Positions 25,761 to 34,904 of a stretch of DNA of 64,000 bases are shown one piece after another (within the stretch, counting starts at the first letter, position 1; every line of letters starts with the position of its first letter). Made by a program: the position numbers and the translations under genes. Location: NCBI RefSeq assembly GCF_900186535.1, contig NZ_FYDE01000004.1, forward strand, positions 1-64,000, in the 5' to 3' direction. The notes below the pieces were generated by a model. The model did not search any database, was not told where the DNA came from, and was given only the letters and a program-made list of their open reading frames with translations. Origin of the DNA: Marasmitruncus massiliensis (GTDB taxonomy: Bacteria > Bacillota > Clostridia > Oscillospirales > Ruminococcaceae).

Positions 25761-28700
25761 ATGAAGTTTCAAAACACTAGTAAGATGCGAAAGGCTTACC
25801 TTGAAACGCTTTATCGAATAATCGGCAACGATGAGACTCTTGAAGCGTTTCTTGCTTTTTGCGGGAGACTATACAAATACAATTTTGAAAGGCAGGTGCT
25901 TATTTTTGCCCAGCGTCCGGATGCGGTTGCAGTAGCCTCGGAAGATTTGTGGACACAGCGGATGAAGCGGAAGATAAAGCAGGGCGCAAAAATCATTACA
26001 GTGTTTAACAAGGATATGTCGGGATTGATACACTTATTTGATGTATCGGATACCATTGGAGAGGAACAAACACTGCCGCATGTATGGAGATATGAAGCGG
26101 AAAAAGTGAAAGAACACCTTGATCCGCTGATTGAAAGTGCTCTACAAAAGCTAGATGCTACGCGAAACATACAAGAGTATGTTCAATTTGCGGTATACAG
26201 CCGGACAGGAAACAACGTGGACAGCATTTCATTTGATCGCTCTCTGTTAAGAAACATTGACTATTTTGAGGAATCGGGTATTCTGGTATCAAAGGCAACG
26301 GAACAAGTATTGAGGGAAATCGAAAGGAGTATAACATATGAGCAAAACAATGATGACGAAAAAAGAGGAAAATGGTATCCTCTATCTAATGAACAGCGAC
26401 GGTTATTATTATCCACAAATAGCAGGCGATTTTCAGAATCGGGAACCGATGGGAAGATTCGGGAACTTAAAACTGGAGTATATGGAGGATCAACAGCCGG
26501 AACAGCTCAAACAATTAATTATGGACGGCGAACTGCTGGATTATCTGCACAAGATCAACAACGAGTGCTGGGAGAAGTCGGAGCGGATACAGGAACAGCT
26601 CAAACAGCAGACCCCGCCGCCGAAGGACGCAGATTTTCTCAAGTTGGTTCAGTACAACCAGCAGATACAGGACACGGCGAACGAGATCGTGCAGAGCGAA
26701 CTGTTCCCGAACAATTAAATCTATTTGGAGCGGCAGAACAAGCCGCTCCTTTTTCGTTGCGAAGCCCTATGCATGAGATACTTCTGGAGCAGATATTACT
26801 GCATGGAGACCTGTCGGCAAACATAAATAGGGATACCTATCAGTTTTTTCAACAGGAATCAGGTACACAAAAGCGACAGGCGTTTTTAAAAGACAGATAC
26901 GGATGGGGCGGCTATCTGTTTACAAAAAGGAATCTCCCTTACTGCTTCGTTCATTGGGAACCAGATTTTTTACAGATCCGCTCACAGTACAAAAAAGATG
27001 GGGTTTCCATGACGCTGAAATGGGAGGAGGTCGTCGCCCGCATAGATACATTAATCGCGAAAGGAATCTATTATCAGTCGGAAAGCGAACAAACGGAACA
27101 AATTCCGCAGAAAGATCAGAATTTACTTCAAAATGCCGTCATTTCCCGTGATGGAGATACTGTTACCATAGAAAGCAAGGCTGGAGACGAAAAGCATTAC
27201 GTCGAGTTTGACGCAGAATTGCCGGATGAAGTCGCCGCCCGCATAGACGACTTAATCGCTAAAGGCGACTATCATCAGCCGGAAAACGAACAAACAAAAC
27301 AAACCTCGCAGAAAGATGAGGTGAAGCTTCGGGAAATCGTCCTTTATCTTGGGGCAGATCCCATTGAGAGAAAAGCTGACGTCGAGTTTGGCACAGAGCT
27401 ACCTGAAATCTTTGAAGCAATTCCCGAAGTGCCGGTTACCCGGCAGAACTACCGCTATTCCGGCGACCGTCCCACCGGCGGGCCGAAAGCAAAGTATCAG
27501 GCAAATGTCCGCGCCATCCGGCTGCTCAAGCAGATTGAAGCAGACGGCAGGCTGGCGACACCGGAGGAACAGCAGGAGCTGGCCGGGTATTCCGGGTGGG
27601 GCGGCATTCCGCAGGCGTTCGATGAGAACAACACCGGCTGGGCAAACGAATTTGCGGAGCTTTCTTCCCTGCTGGATGAGGACGAATATAAGAGCGCCCG
27701 CGCCTCCACGCCCAACGCGCACTACACTTCCCCGGAAGTGATCGACGCGGTATACGCCGCGCTGGAACGGTTCGGCTTTTCCGGCGGCAGGATGCTGGAG
27801 CCGTCCGTGGGCGTTGGCTACTTCTTCGGGCAGCTGCCGGAGCAGCTGCAAACCAGCAGACTCACCGGCGTGGAGCTGGACAGTGTCAGCGGCCGCATTG
27901 CAAAGCAGCTCTATCAGAAAGCAGACATTCGGATTCAGGGGTTTGAATCGACAGACTTGCAGGACGATTCTTACGATGCCGCAATCGGAAACGTCCCGTT
28001 CGGCAACTATCAGCTCGCAGACGTCCGGTACGACAGTTACCACTTTCTCATCCACGACTTTTTCTTCGCCAAAGCGATTGATAAAGTCCGGCCGGGTGGG
28101 TTCGTCGTCTTTGTCACCACAAAAGGTACACTGGATAAAGAAAATTCCACGCTGCGCCGGTATCTCGCCAAGAGAGCGAACCTCATCGGCGCGATCCGGC
28201 TTCCTAACAATGCCTTTCTGGAAACCGCAAATACCGAAGTTACCACGGACATCCTCTTTTTGCAGAAGCGAGAGATGATGACCACGGAGGAACCGGAATG
28301 GCTGCTTGTCGGCAGAGATGCAAACGGCGTGCCGGTCAACGAGTATTTCCTCAGCCATCCGGAGATGCTGCTGGGCGAAATGGTCTATGACAAGTCGATG
28401 TACGGCAACGAAAAGCTCACCTCCTGCAGGCCGTTCGAGGGAAAAGACCTCGGAGAGCTGCTGTCCGAAGCGGTGTCAAAACTGGAAGCACAGTATGCCC
28501 CTTTGGGTAATGCGCAGGAAATGGACAGTAAAGAAGAACTCCTTCCGGCAGACCCGAACGTCCGAAACTTCACCTATACGGTTGTGAACAATGCCATCTA
28601 TTACCGTGAAAACAATTGGATGTGGCAATGCGACATGATGCCTAAAGGTATCGCGCGTATTAAGGGGCTGCACGCAATCCGGCTTGCGGTGCTGGATGTC

Positions 28701-31700
28701 CTGGATTGCCAGCGGGAGCGCGGCACGGATGAACAGCTTGCCGCCCTGCAGGAAACGCTCAACACCGCCTATGACCGCTTTGTTAAGGAGTTCGGAAGAA
28801 TCGGGACGCGGGAAAACCGGCGCGTGTTCCGGCAAGATAATGACGCGGCTCTGCTAGCTGTGCTGGAGTCAGCAGATGAACAGGGCAACGTCAGTAAAGC
28901 GGACATTTTCACAAAGCGCACCATCAAGCCTGCCGTCCTTGCCGACCGCGCGGACAACGCGCAGGACGCACTTACCCTCTGCCTGAACTACCGAAGGTCG
29001 GTAGACTTTTCCTATTTGCAGCAGGTCTATCCGAAAGCGCCGGAGGAACTTCTCGCGGAGCTGGGCGACAGCATCTATTTAGACCCGCTGCACTTTTCAG
29101 AAGAACATCCCTATGAAGGCTGGCAGACGGCGGAGGAATACCTCTCCGGCAATGTGCGGGAGAAGCTGGCCGTCGCGCAGTCCTATGCCAAACAGCACCC
29201 CGAACGGTTTTCCCGCAACGTGCAAGCCCTTACCGCCGTCCAGCCGAAAGCGCTGGAACCCTCCGAAATCGAACTCCATATGGGGACGCCCTGGCTGGAT
29301 ATCGAATATTACGACCAGTTTGTGTATGAACTGCTGGGGACACCTTTCCGGTACCGGGGCGGTACCCCGAATGACCTGCATGTAATCTATAACCGGTACG
29401 ACGGCAGCTGGACGGTGCTGAACCAGTGGCGGGATAAGACCAATATCAGCGCTTCCAGCACCTACGGAACGGAGCGCATCAGCGCCTACCAGATCATCGA
29501 AGATACGCTGAACCTGCGTAGCTCCACCGTCCGGGATGCAAAGGACGATGGGAAAGGCGGCGTCAAGTATGTCGTAAATTCCAAAGAGACCCGGCTGGCA
29601 CGCGGCAAGCAGGAGATCATCAAGTCGAAGTTTCAAAGCTGGCTGTTTCAGGACAGTGACCGACGCCATAAACTGGTGGACTACTATAACGAGCACTTTA
29701 ACAATATTGTTCCCCGCAGCTATGACGGTTCCCGCCTGCTGCTGCCGGAGATGAATCCCCGGGTGGAGCTGCGACGGCACCAGCTGGACGCGGTCGCCCG
29801 CTGCATCAGCGGGAACAACACGCTGCTGGCGCACGTCGTGGGCGCGGGCAAAACTTTCACGATGATCGCGGCAGCGCATGAGCAGCTTCGGCTGGGGCTG
29901 GCGGGCAAAGTCATGTTTGCGGTGCCAAACCACTTAACCGAACAGTTTGGCAGCGACATCTATGAACTGTACCCGGACGCTAAAGTGCTCATCTCCACTA
30001 AAGCGGACTTCGAAACGAGCAACCGGCAGAAGTTTCTGAGCCGGATTGCGATGAGCGATGTGCAGTATGTGGTCATCGGGCATAGCCAGTTTGAAAAAAT
30101 CCAGATGTCCCCGGAAAACCAGCGGCGGCAGATTGAGCGGCAGGTGGAGGAGGTCTCGTTCGCCATTGAGGACGCAAAGCGGCAGCGCGGGGAAAGATAC
30201 TCCGTCAAGCAGCTCGAATCCCTGAAGTTCTCGCTGGAAACACAAATGAAGCGGCTGCTGGATGACGGAAAGAAAGACCGGCAGGTGACCTTTGAACAAC
30301 TCGGCATCGACAGTCTGTTTGTGGACGAGGCGCATTACTATAAAAATCTCGCGACCTTCTCCAAAATGCGCAATGTCGCCGGAATCTCCAACACCCACGC
30401 AAAGAAATCCTCCGACCTGCTCATGAAACTGGAGTACCTTGCGAACCACGACGGAATTTCCGGTATCGTAACCTTTGCGACCGGCACGCCGCTTTCCAAC
30501 AGCATGGCGGAACTGTATGTCATGCAGAAATATTTGCAGCCACAAGCCCTGCGCGAGCGGGGCATTTTTCATTTTGACGATTGGGCGGCAAACTTCGGGG
30601 AAACCGTTACAGAGATGGAGATGGCGCCGGAGGGCAACGGCCTGCGTCCCCGCACGCGGTTTGCAAAGTTCCACAATCTGCCGGAGCTGATGCTCATGTT
30701 CCGCGAGATTGCGGACATCCAGACAGCGGATATGCTGAACCTGCCGGTTCCCAAACTGGCGGGAGGGAAACCGGTGGTGGTCAAATGCAAGCCGTCCAAG
30801 GCGCTGGAGGAATTCATGCTGGACGGCCTTGCCCGCGTGGAACGCATCCGCAACGGTGACGTGCATCCCACCGAGGACAACATGCTAAAATTCACGACCG
30901 ACGCGAAAAAGGCCGGGCTGGATATGCGGCTCATCGACCCCTACGCGCCCGCCGACCCAGACGGCAAGATCGCGCAATGTGTGGAGCGCGTGCTCCATCA
31001 TTACCGCGAAACGTCGGAGCAGCGCGGTGTGCAGCTCGTGTTCTGCGACACCAGCACCCCGAAAAAGGACGCATTCGACGTCTATAATGAGTTTAAACGG
31101 TTGGCAGCGGTGGCCGGAATCCCCGAACAGGAAATCGCGTTTATTCATGATGCGAATTCCGACGCGGCAAAGGAAGAACTGTTCACCAAATGCCGCAGCG
31201 GCGAACTTCGCGTGCTGCTGGGTTCCACACAGAAGTGCGGCGCGGGCACCAACATTCAAGATCGTCTGATCGCGCTTCATCATTTAGACTGCCCGTATCG
31301 TCCGTCCGACATTGAGCAGCGTGAAGGGCGCATCCTGCGGCAGGGCAACAAATGCTTCGACGAGGTTTTTGTTTACCGCTATGTTACGGAGCGCTCCTTT
31401 GACGCCTATCTGTGGAGCATCGTGGAAACAAAGGCGCGGTTTATTTCGCAGATTATGACCTCCAAAGCTATCAGCCGTACCTGTGAGGATGTGGACGAGG
31501 CGGTGCTCTCGTACGCCGAAGTCAAGGCGATTGCCAGCGGAGACCCGCGCATCAAGGAAAAGCTGGATGCCGACATGCAGGTTTCGCGGCTCACCGAACT
31601 GAAAAATGCCTGGAACGCGGAGCGGTACCGGTTGGAGGACGCTATCCGGCGCGATCTGCCCCGGCAGATTGCCAAAGCGGAGGAAACGGCGGCGAACATC

Positions 31701-32576
31701 CAAACGGACATGGCGCTATACGCGCAGACGGACGGCCAGGAGTTTTCCATGACCGTTGGCGGTACGTATTTCACGGAACGTGAACCTGCGGGCGCGAAAC
31801 TGCTGGCACTCAGCAAAAAGGCAGGCCGTGACGCTGACCTTCCGGTGGGCAGTTTCCGGGGATTTGCCCTGTCCCTGCACCGGAATACTCTGTATGAAGA
31901 CACCGTTGAGGTACGCATCCGGGGCAGCGCACTGTACACGGCAGAGCTGAGCTTTGACAGCGTGGGCAGCGTGATGCGAATTGAGAACGCGCTGAAAAAG
32001 ATGGGAGAGCAGCTGCTGGATACCCGGCAGAATCTGGAGGACAGCAAAGCGGCGCTGAACAAATGCGAAGTAGCCTATGCCGTCCCGTTTCAGTATGAGG
32101 ACGATTTGCAAAAGCAGCTGGAACGTCAGGCAAAGCTCAATTATGACCTGGATCTCAACCGCGTGGAGGATATGGTCATTGATGAGGAAGAAACAGAGAT
32201 TGTTACAGAGAAAGGAGAAGATCAGGAAATGACAGTTGTATTGGTGGAACCGGGCAAAGCGGCGCGTATTGAGCGTATGAGAGGCGAACTCAAGGATATG
32301 CAGAAGCTGGTGGGCGGCAGCATAGAGGCCGTTCATCCTTTTGCGGACAACGCAGTGCTGATTTGCAACGAAGAAGGCAAACTGATGGGTTTGCCGCCCA
32401 ACCGGACAGTGAACGGCGAAATTATTGCCGGTACGTTTTTCCTCTGTGCGGAAACGGAATCCGGAGACGACTTTACGTCCTTCGACAGAAGCCAGATGCA
32501 AAGCTATTTGCAGCTGTTCCGGGAGCCGGAAAAATTCAATCTTGGAGCCGCGTATGCAGAACCTTTGGCTCATTAA
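25761..32576 (+). CDS. Giant N6-adenine methylase / SNF2-type helicase of ICE
   Basis: A 2271-residue protein of the kind carried by many Firmicutes ICEs. Residues 1-190 are the usual N-terminal module (KMRKAYLETLYRIIGN, NFERQVLIFAQRPDAV). A disordered linker follows (about 195-335), then a small module with an internal duplication (about 422 and 490). The methylase has motif I EPSVGVGYFFG near 679 and NVPFG near 743. The helicase has HVVGAGKTF near 1359, VDEAHYYKN near 1520, TGTPLSNSMAELYV, and EQREGRILRQG near 1851, with coiled coil after it. It probably protects or processes transferred DNA. A TnpV-like gene is nested in the linker. The first 1.5 kb is AT-richer than the rest. Confidence 0.93.
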   Translation: MKFQNTSKMRKAYLETLYRIIGNDETLEAFLAFCGRLYKYNFERQVLIFAQRPDAVAVASEDLWTQRMKRKIKQGAKIITVFNKDMSGLIHLFDVSDTIGEEQTLPHVWRYEAEKVKEHLDPLIESALQKLDATRNIQEYVQFAVYSRTGNNVDSISFDRSLLRNIDYFEESGILVSKATEQVLREIERSITYEQNNDDEKRGKWYPLSNEQRRLLLSTNSRRFSESGTDGKIRELKTGVYGGSTAGTAQTINYGRRTAGLSAQDQQRVLGEVGADTGTAQTADPAAEGRRFSQVGSVQPADTGHGERDRAERTVPEQLNLFGAAEQAAPFSLRSPMHEILLEQILLHGDLSANINRDTYQFFQQESGTQKRQAFLKDRYGWGGYLFTKRNLPYCFVHWEPDFLQIRSQYKKDGVSMTLKWEEVVARIDTLIAKGIYYQSESEQTEQIPQKDQNLLQNAVISRDGDTVTIESKAGDEKHYVEFDAELPDEVAARIDDLIAKGDYHQPENEQTKQTSQKDEVKLREIVLYLGADPIERKADVEFGTELPEIFEAIPEVPVTRQNYRYSGDRPTGGPKAKYQANVRAIRLLKQIEADGRLATPEEQQELAGYSGWGGIPQAFDENNTGWANEFAELSSLLDEDEYKSARASTPNAHYTSPEVIDAVYAALERFGFSGGRMLEPSVGVGYFFGQLPEQLQTSRLTGVELDSVSGRIAKQLYQKADIRIQGFESTDLQDDSYDAAIGNVPFGNYQLADVRYDSYHFLIHDFFFAKAIDKVRPGGFVVFVTTKGTLDKENSTLRRYLAKRANLIGAIRLPNNAFLETANTEVTTDILFLQKREMMTTEEPEWLLVGRDANGVPVNEYFLSHPEMLLGEMVYDKSMYGNEKLTSCRPFEGKDLGELLSEAVSKLEAQYAPLGNAQEMDSKEELLPADPNVRNFTYTVVNNAIYYRENNWMWQCDMMPKGIARIKGLHAIRLAVLDVLDCQRERGTDEQLAALQETLNTAYDRFVKEFGRIGTRENRRVFRQDNDAALLAVLESADEQGNVSKADIFTKRTIKPAVLADRADNAQDALTLCLNYRRSVDFSYLQQVYPKAPEELLAELGDSIYLDPLHFSEEHPYEGWQTAEEYLSGNVREKLAVAQSYAKQHPERFSRNVQALTAVQPKALEPSEIELHMGTPWLDIEYYDQFVYELLGTPFRYRGGTPNDLHVIYNRYDGSWTVLNQWRDKTNISASSTYGTERISAYQIIEDTLNLRSSTVRDAKDDGKGGVKYVVNSKETRLARGKQEIIKSKFQSWLFQDSDRRHKLVDYYNEHFNNIVPRSYDGSRLLLPEMNPRVELRRHQLDAVARCISGNNTLLAHVVGAGKTFTMIAAAHEQLRLGLAGKVMFAVPNHLTEQFGSDIYELYPDAKVLISTKADFETSNRQKFLSRIAMSDVQYVVIGHSQFEKIQMSPENQRRQIERQVEEVSFAIEDAKRQRGERYSVKQLESLKFSLETQMKRLLDDGKKDRQVTFEQLGIDSLFVDEAHYYKNLATFSKMRNVAGISNTHAKKSSDLLMKLEYLANHDGISGIVTFATGTPLSNSMAELYVMQKYLQPQALRERGIFHFDDWAANFGETVTEMEMAPEGNGLRPRTRFAKFHNLPELMLMFREIADIQTADMLNLPVPKLAGGKPVVVKCKPSKALEEFMLDGLARVERIRNGDVHPTEDNMLKFTTDAKKAGLDMRLIDPYAPADPDGKIAQCVERVLHHYRETSEQRGVQLVFCDTSTPKKDAFDVYNEFKRLAAVAGIPEQEIAFIHDANSDAAKEELFTKCRSGELRVLLGSTQKCGAGTNIQDRLIALHHLDCPYRPSDIEQREGRILRQGNKCFDEVFVYRYVTERSFDAYLWSIVETKARFISQIMTSKAISRTCEDVDEAVLSYAEVKAIASGDPRIKEKLDADMQVSRLTELKNAWNAERYRLEDAIRRDLPRQIAKAEETAANIQTDMALYAQTDGQEFSMTVGGTYFTEREPAGAKLLALSKKAGRDADLPVGSFRGFALSLHRNTLYEDTVEVRIRGSALYTAELSFDSVGSVMRIENALKKMGEQLLDTRQNLEDSKAALNKCEVAYAVPFQYEDDLQKQLERQAKLNYDLDLNRVEDMVIDEEETEIVTEKGEDQEMTVVLVEPGKAARIERMRGELKDMQKLVGGSIEAVHPFADNAVLICNEEGKLMGLPPNRTVNGEIIAGTFFLCAETESGDDFTSFDRSQMQSYLQLFREPEKFNLGAAYAEPLAH
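26338..26718 (+). CDS. TnpV-like protein nested in the helicase gene (other frame)
   Basis: A 126-residue ORF lies entirely inside the giant gene but in a different frame. It has AAAGGAG 8 bases before its ATG and a hairpin-T-run 9 bp after its stop. The product resembles TnpV proteins of Clostridia transposons: GILYLMNSDGYYYPQI, MGRFGNLKLEYMED, LIMDGELLDYLHKINN, then IQDTANEIVQSELFPN. TnpV function is not established. The overlapping frame encodes the low-complexity linker of the helicase, so both products can come from the same DNA. Confidence 0.7.
   Translation: MSKTMMTKKEENGILYLMNSDGYYYPQIAGDFQNREPMGRFGNLKLEYMEDQQPEQLKQLIMDGELLDYLHKINNECWEKSERIQEQLKQQTPPPKDADFLKLVQYNQQIQDTANEIVQSELFPNN
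26727..26754 (+). terminator. Terminator-like hairpin behind the nested TnpV gene
   Basis: Perfect 8-bp GC-rich stem GGAGCGGC (26727-26734) and GCCGCTCC (26742-26749), then T5. It lies inside the open helicase frame, where it encodes FGAAEQAAPF, but 9 bp after the nested gene's stop. If it works, it would cut helicase transcription. Confidence 0.7.
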
Positions 32577-32997
32577 CCGCTATGCGTCCGGAGTGCTGTT
32601 TGGGGGTGCGCTGCTGCTAGCTGCTATTCTGGACGCAAAAACGAGAGAGATCCCGGACGTCTGTCCCCTGATGCTGCTGCTGTCCGGGCTGCTGGGCATC
32701 CTTGCGGGGCGCGTCTCCGTTTGGGACGCGCTCGCCGGGATGCTCTGCACCGGCTTGCTTTGCCTGTTCCTGACGCTCTGGAAAGAGGACGGGTTCGGCG
32801 GCGGGGACATCAAACTGATCGGGGCGGCAAGCTTCTGCCTTGGGATACTGTCCAGTGCCTACGCGCTGGTGGTTTCACTGACAGCGGCAATTCTGTATGT
32901 CCTGCTGCGGATGCTGTGGGTCAAAACGAAGGGGCAGGCTGTGGCGCTTGCCCCTTTTTTGTCGGCAGGCTACTGCCTGCTTTATTTTCAGAAATGA
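32554..32997 (+). CDS. Prepilin peptidase (TadV/CpaA-like, A24)
   Basis: A 147-residue membrane protease with about six short hydrophobic segments. The two catalytic aspartates of the A24 family are in LDAKTREIPD (near residue 27) and the GxGD motif GFGGGDIKLIG (near 86). It is the short type without a methylase domain, as in Tad systems. The ATG at 32554 overlaps the end of the helicase gene by 23 bp; a start further upstream would add a non-membrane tail. It should cleave the pilin precursors encoded at 38141-39351. Confidence 0.9.
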   Translation: MQNLWLINRYASGVLFGGALLLAAILDAKTREIPDVCPLMLLLSGLLGILAGRVSVWDALAGMLCTGLLCLFLTLWKEDGFGGGDIKLIGAASFCLGILSSAYALVVSLTAAILYVLLRMLWVKTKGQAVALAPFLSAGYCLLYFQK

Positions 32998-33010
32998 GGT
33001 GTTAATCAAT

Positions 33011-34174
33011 TTGTTTGGATTCAGAAAAGAGGAAGAAGTCTTCCGGCCCAAAAAGGAACATCCCAAGCGGGAGAAAAAGCGGCGGCTTCCTAAAGTGAAA
33101 GCAGAGGAAGACCTGTCCACGCATTTCGGGGAAAGCGTTGAGACATTTTCAGAGCAGGACGCCTACCCGGACAGCTTCCTGCCGCCGGATCCGCCGGAGG
33201 AAAAGACGGTGGGCAAGCTGCCCAAGCCCAAAAAAGAGAAGAAACAGAAACCGGAGAAACAGAAAAAGCCTCCGTCCGAAGCCCCGTTTTACCGCAACCG
33301 CTTAGTGATCGGGACAGCGTGCGTGTCAGCGGCCTGCATCATTGCTTTTGTCCTTGTGCCGGTCATGTCGTATGTAACCGGAACAGAGATGACGACCGTT
33401 ACGGTCATGACCGCTCCGCTCGGAAAAGGCAAGCGAATAGAATCTTCCATAATCCGCACGGAACAGGTTCCCGCGCAGGGAGTTCCCAACAGTGCCATAC
33501 AGGACGCTTCGCAGGCTGTCGGGAAATATGCGGCGGTGGATCTCGTTGCCGGAGATACGCTGCTGGCGAGTAAGCTCACGGAATCCATCCCATTCCCGGA
33601 CGATTATCTGTATACCATCCCGGACGGACAGCAGGCCATTTCCGCCACCATCCAATCGTTCGCGGATGGGCTTTCCGGGAAGCTGCGTGCCGGGGATGTG
33701 GTTTCGGTCTACGCGGTGCCAAACCAGACGGATACGGAGGAAACAGACTATCTGGCCATCCAGCCGCCGGAGCTGCGGTTTGTCCGGGTGCTCGCCGTTA
33801 CCAGCCAATTAGGGGCTGACAGGCAGCGGGACGAGCCGGAGAATTCCGGCAAGGACAATAAAAGTAGTGAGGACAAGGATAACCAACCCGCCACCGTCAC
33901 GCTGCTGGTTCGACCGGAACAGGCGGCGGCAGTCGCGGGGCTGGAAGTGAACGCAAAACTGCATCTGGCACTGGTGTCGCGCGGGAACGAACAGGCGGCG
34001 CAGTCTTACCTTCAGACGCAGGGCGAGTACCTGGACGACGCGGCAAAAAAGGAAGAGCAGGAACTTCATGATCTGCTTCAGGATGAAAGTATTCAGAACC
34101 TACTAAACGGTGGGACAGATTACAGCGGCCTGAATCCGGAACAGACAGAAAGCGAGGAGAAAAGCGGTGAGTAA
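33011..34174 (+). CDS. CpaB/RcpC-like SAF-domain protein
   Basis: About 387 residues. A long charged cytoplasmic N-terminus rich in Lys/Pro/Glu runs to residue 95, then one membrane segment (VIGTACVSAACIIAFVLVPV), then an extracytoplasmic SAF-like part (GKRIESSIIRTEQVPAQGVP, KYAAVDLVAGDTLLASKL) as in Flp pilus protein CpaB. The TTG at 33011 is favoured because GAGGTG precedes it; GTG at 32999 is an alternative. CpaB is thought to work with the secretin in Gram-negatives; here it may join membrane and cell wall. Its 3' end overlaps the next gene by 8 bp. Confidence 0.85.
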   Translation: MFGFRKEEEVFRPKKEHPKREKKRRLPKVKAEEDLSTHFGESVETFSEQDAYPDSFLPPDPPEEKTVGKLPKPKKEKKQKPEKQKKPPSEAPFYRNRLVIGTACVSAACIIAFVLVPVMSYVTGTEMTTVTVMTAPLGKGKRIESSIIRTEQVPAQGVPNSAIQDASQAVGKYAAVDLVAGDTLLASKLTESIPFPDDYLYTIPDGQQAISATIQSFADGLSGKLRAGDVVSVYAVPNQTDTEETDYLAIQPPELRFVRVLAVTSQLGADRQRDEPENSGKDNKSSEDKDNQPATVTLLVRPEQAAAVAGLEVNAKLHLALVSRGNEQAAQSYLQTQGEYLDDAAKKEEQELHDLLQDESIQNLLNGGTDYSGLNPEQTESEEKSGE

Positions 34175-34904
34175 ACTCATAACCATCTACGGTTCGCCGG
34201 GCAGCGGCAAAACATTGCTTTCTCTCGCGCTGGCAAGCCGCCTTGCCCTGCGCAAGGAAAATGTAATCCTCGTCAGCAGCGACAAGGTTGTGCCGCACCT
34301 CAAGGTGCTGCTCCCGACCGTGGAAACGGACAAGTCTCATTCCATGGGACCGCTGTTGTTAAAGTCGGGACTTACACAAAAGCAGCTTATCCCGAAACTG
34401 GTGTTCCATCCGGACAGCAGCTATCTGGCCTGCCTGGCATTAGCGCCCGGAGATACGCCGATCTCTTATCCGCCGCTGTGGGAACCGGCAAATGTCATGG
34501 AACTGCTGAACGTTCTGTCCGGCCTTGCGGATGTTGTTCTGGTGGACGGCATGAGCAACCCGGCTGCGGACAGCGTCACGCTCACCGCCATGGGAGTTTC
34601 CGAACGTGTCATCTGTACCCTGACGCCGGATCGCAAAGGACTGGAATACTTAAACGCGGTTTTACAGCTGCTGCGGGATGAGAAATACAAAACCGGAAAG
34701 CACATCCGCGTCCTCTCCCCAGTGCGGGAAACAAGCCCGGTGAATGAACTGCTGGGGATTATCGAGGATGTGCGGTTTCTGCTCCCTTACGCGGCGGAAG
34801 CGGAGGAACGGATGCTGTCTGGGAAACTGTTCAAAGATTTTACCCGCCGCCCTGGGCTGGTGTTGGAACGGCGTGTAGAAGAACTTTTGGAGGAATTGAA
34901 ATGA
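34167..34904 (+). CDS. TadZ/CpaE-like P-loop ATPase
   Basis: A 245-residue ATPase with the P-loop GSPGSGKT at residues 9-16, a Walker-B-like VVLVDGMSNPAAD, and a MinD-like layout. It lacks the N-terminal receiver-like domain of CpaE. In Tad systems TadZ/CpaE places the pilus machine at a site in the cell. It starts at GTG 34167, overlapping the CpaB-like gene, and ends 4 bp into cpaF, so the three are translationally coupled. Confidence 0.8.
   Translation: MSKLITIYGSPGSGKTLLSLALASRLALRKENVILVSSDKVVPHLKVLLPTVETDKSHSMGPLLLKSGLTQKQLIPKLVFHPDSSYLACLALAPGDTPISYPPLWEPANVMELLNVLSGLADVVLVDGMSNPAADSVTLTAMGVSERVICTLTPDRKGLEYLNAVLQLLRDEKYKTGKHIRVLSPVRETSPVNELLGIIEDVRFLLPYAAEAEERMLSGKLFKDFTRRPGLVLERRVEELLEELK

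Noticed and set aside
27399-28358. Minus-strand ORF of 319 residues and several other long minus-strand ORFs under the helicase gene
   Set aside because: They are mirror frames of a GC-rich real gene, with no ribosome sites and no known domains.
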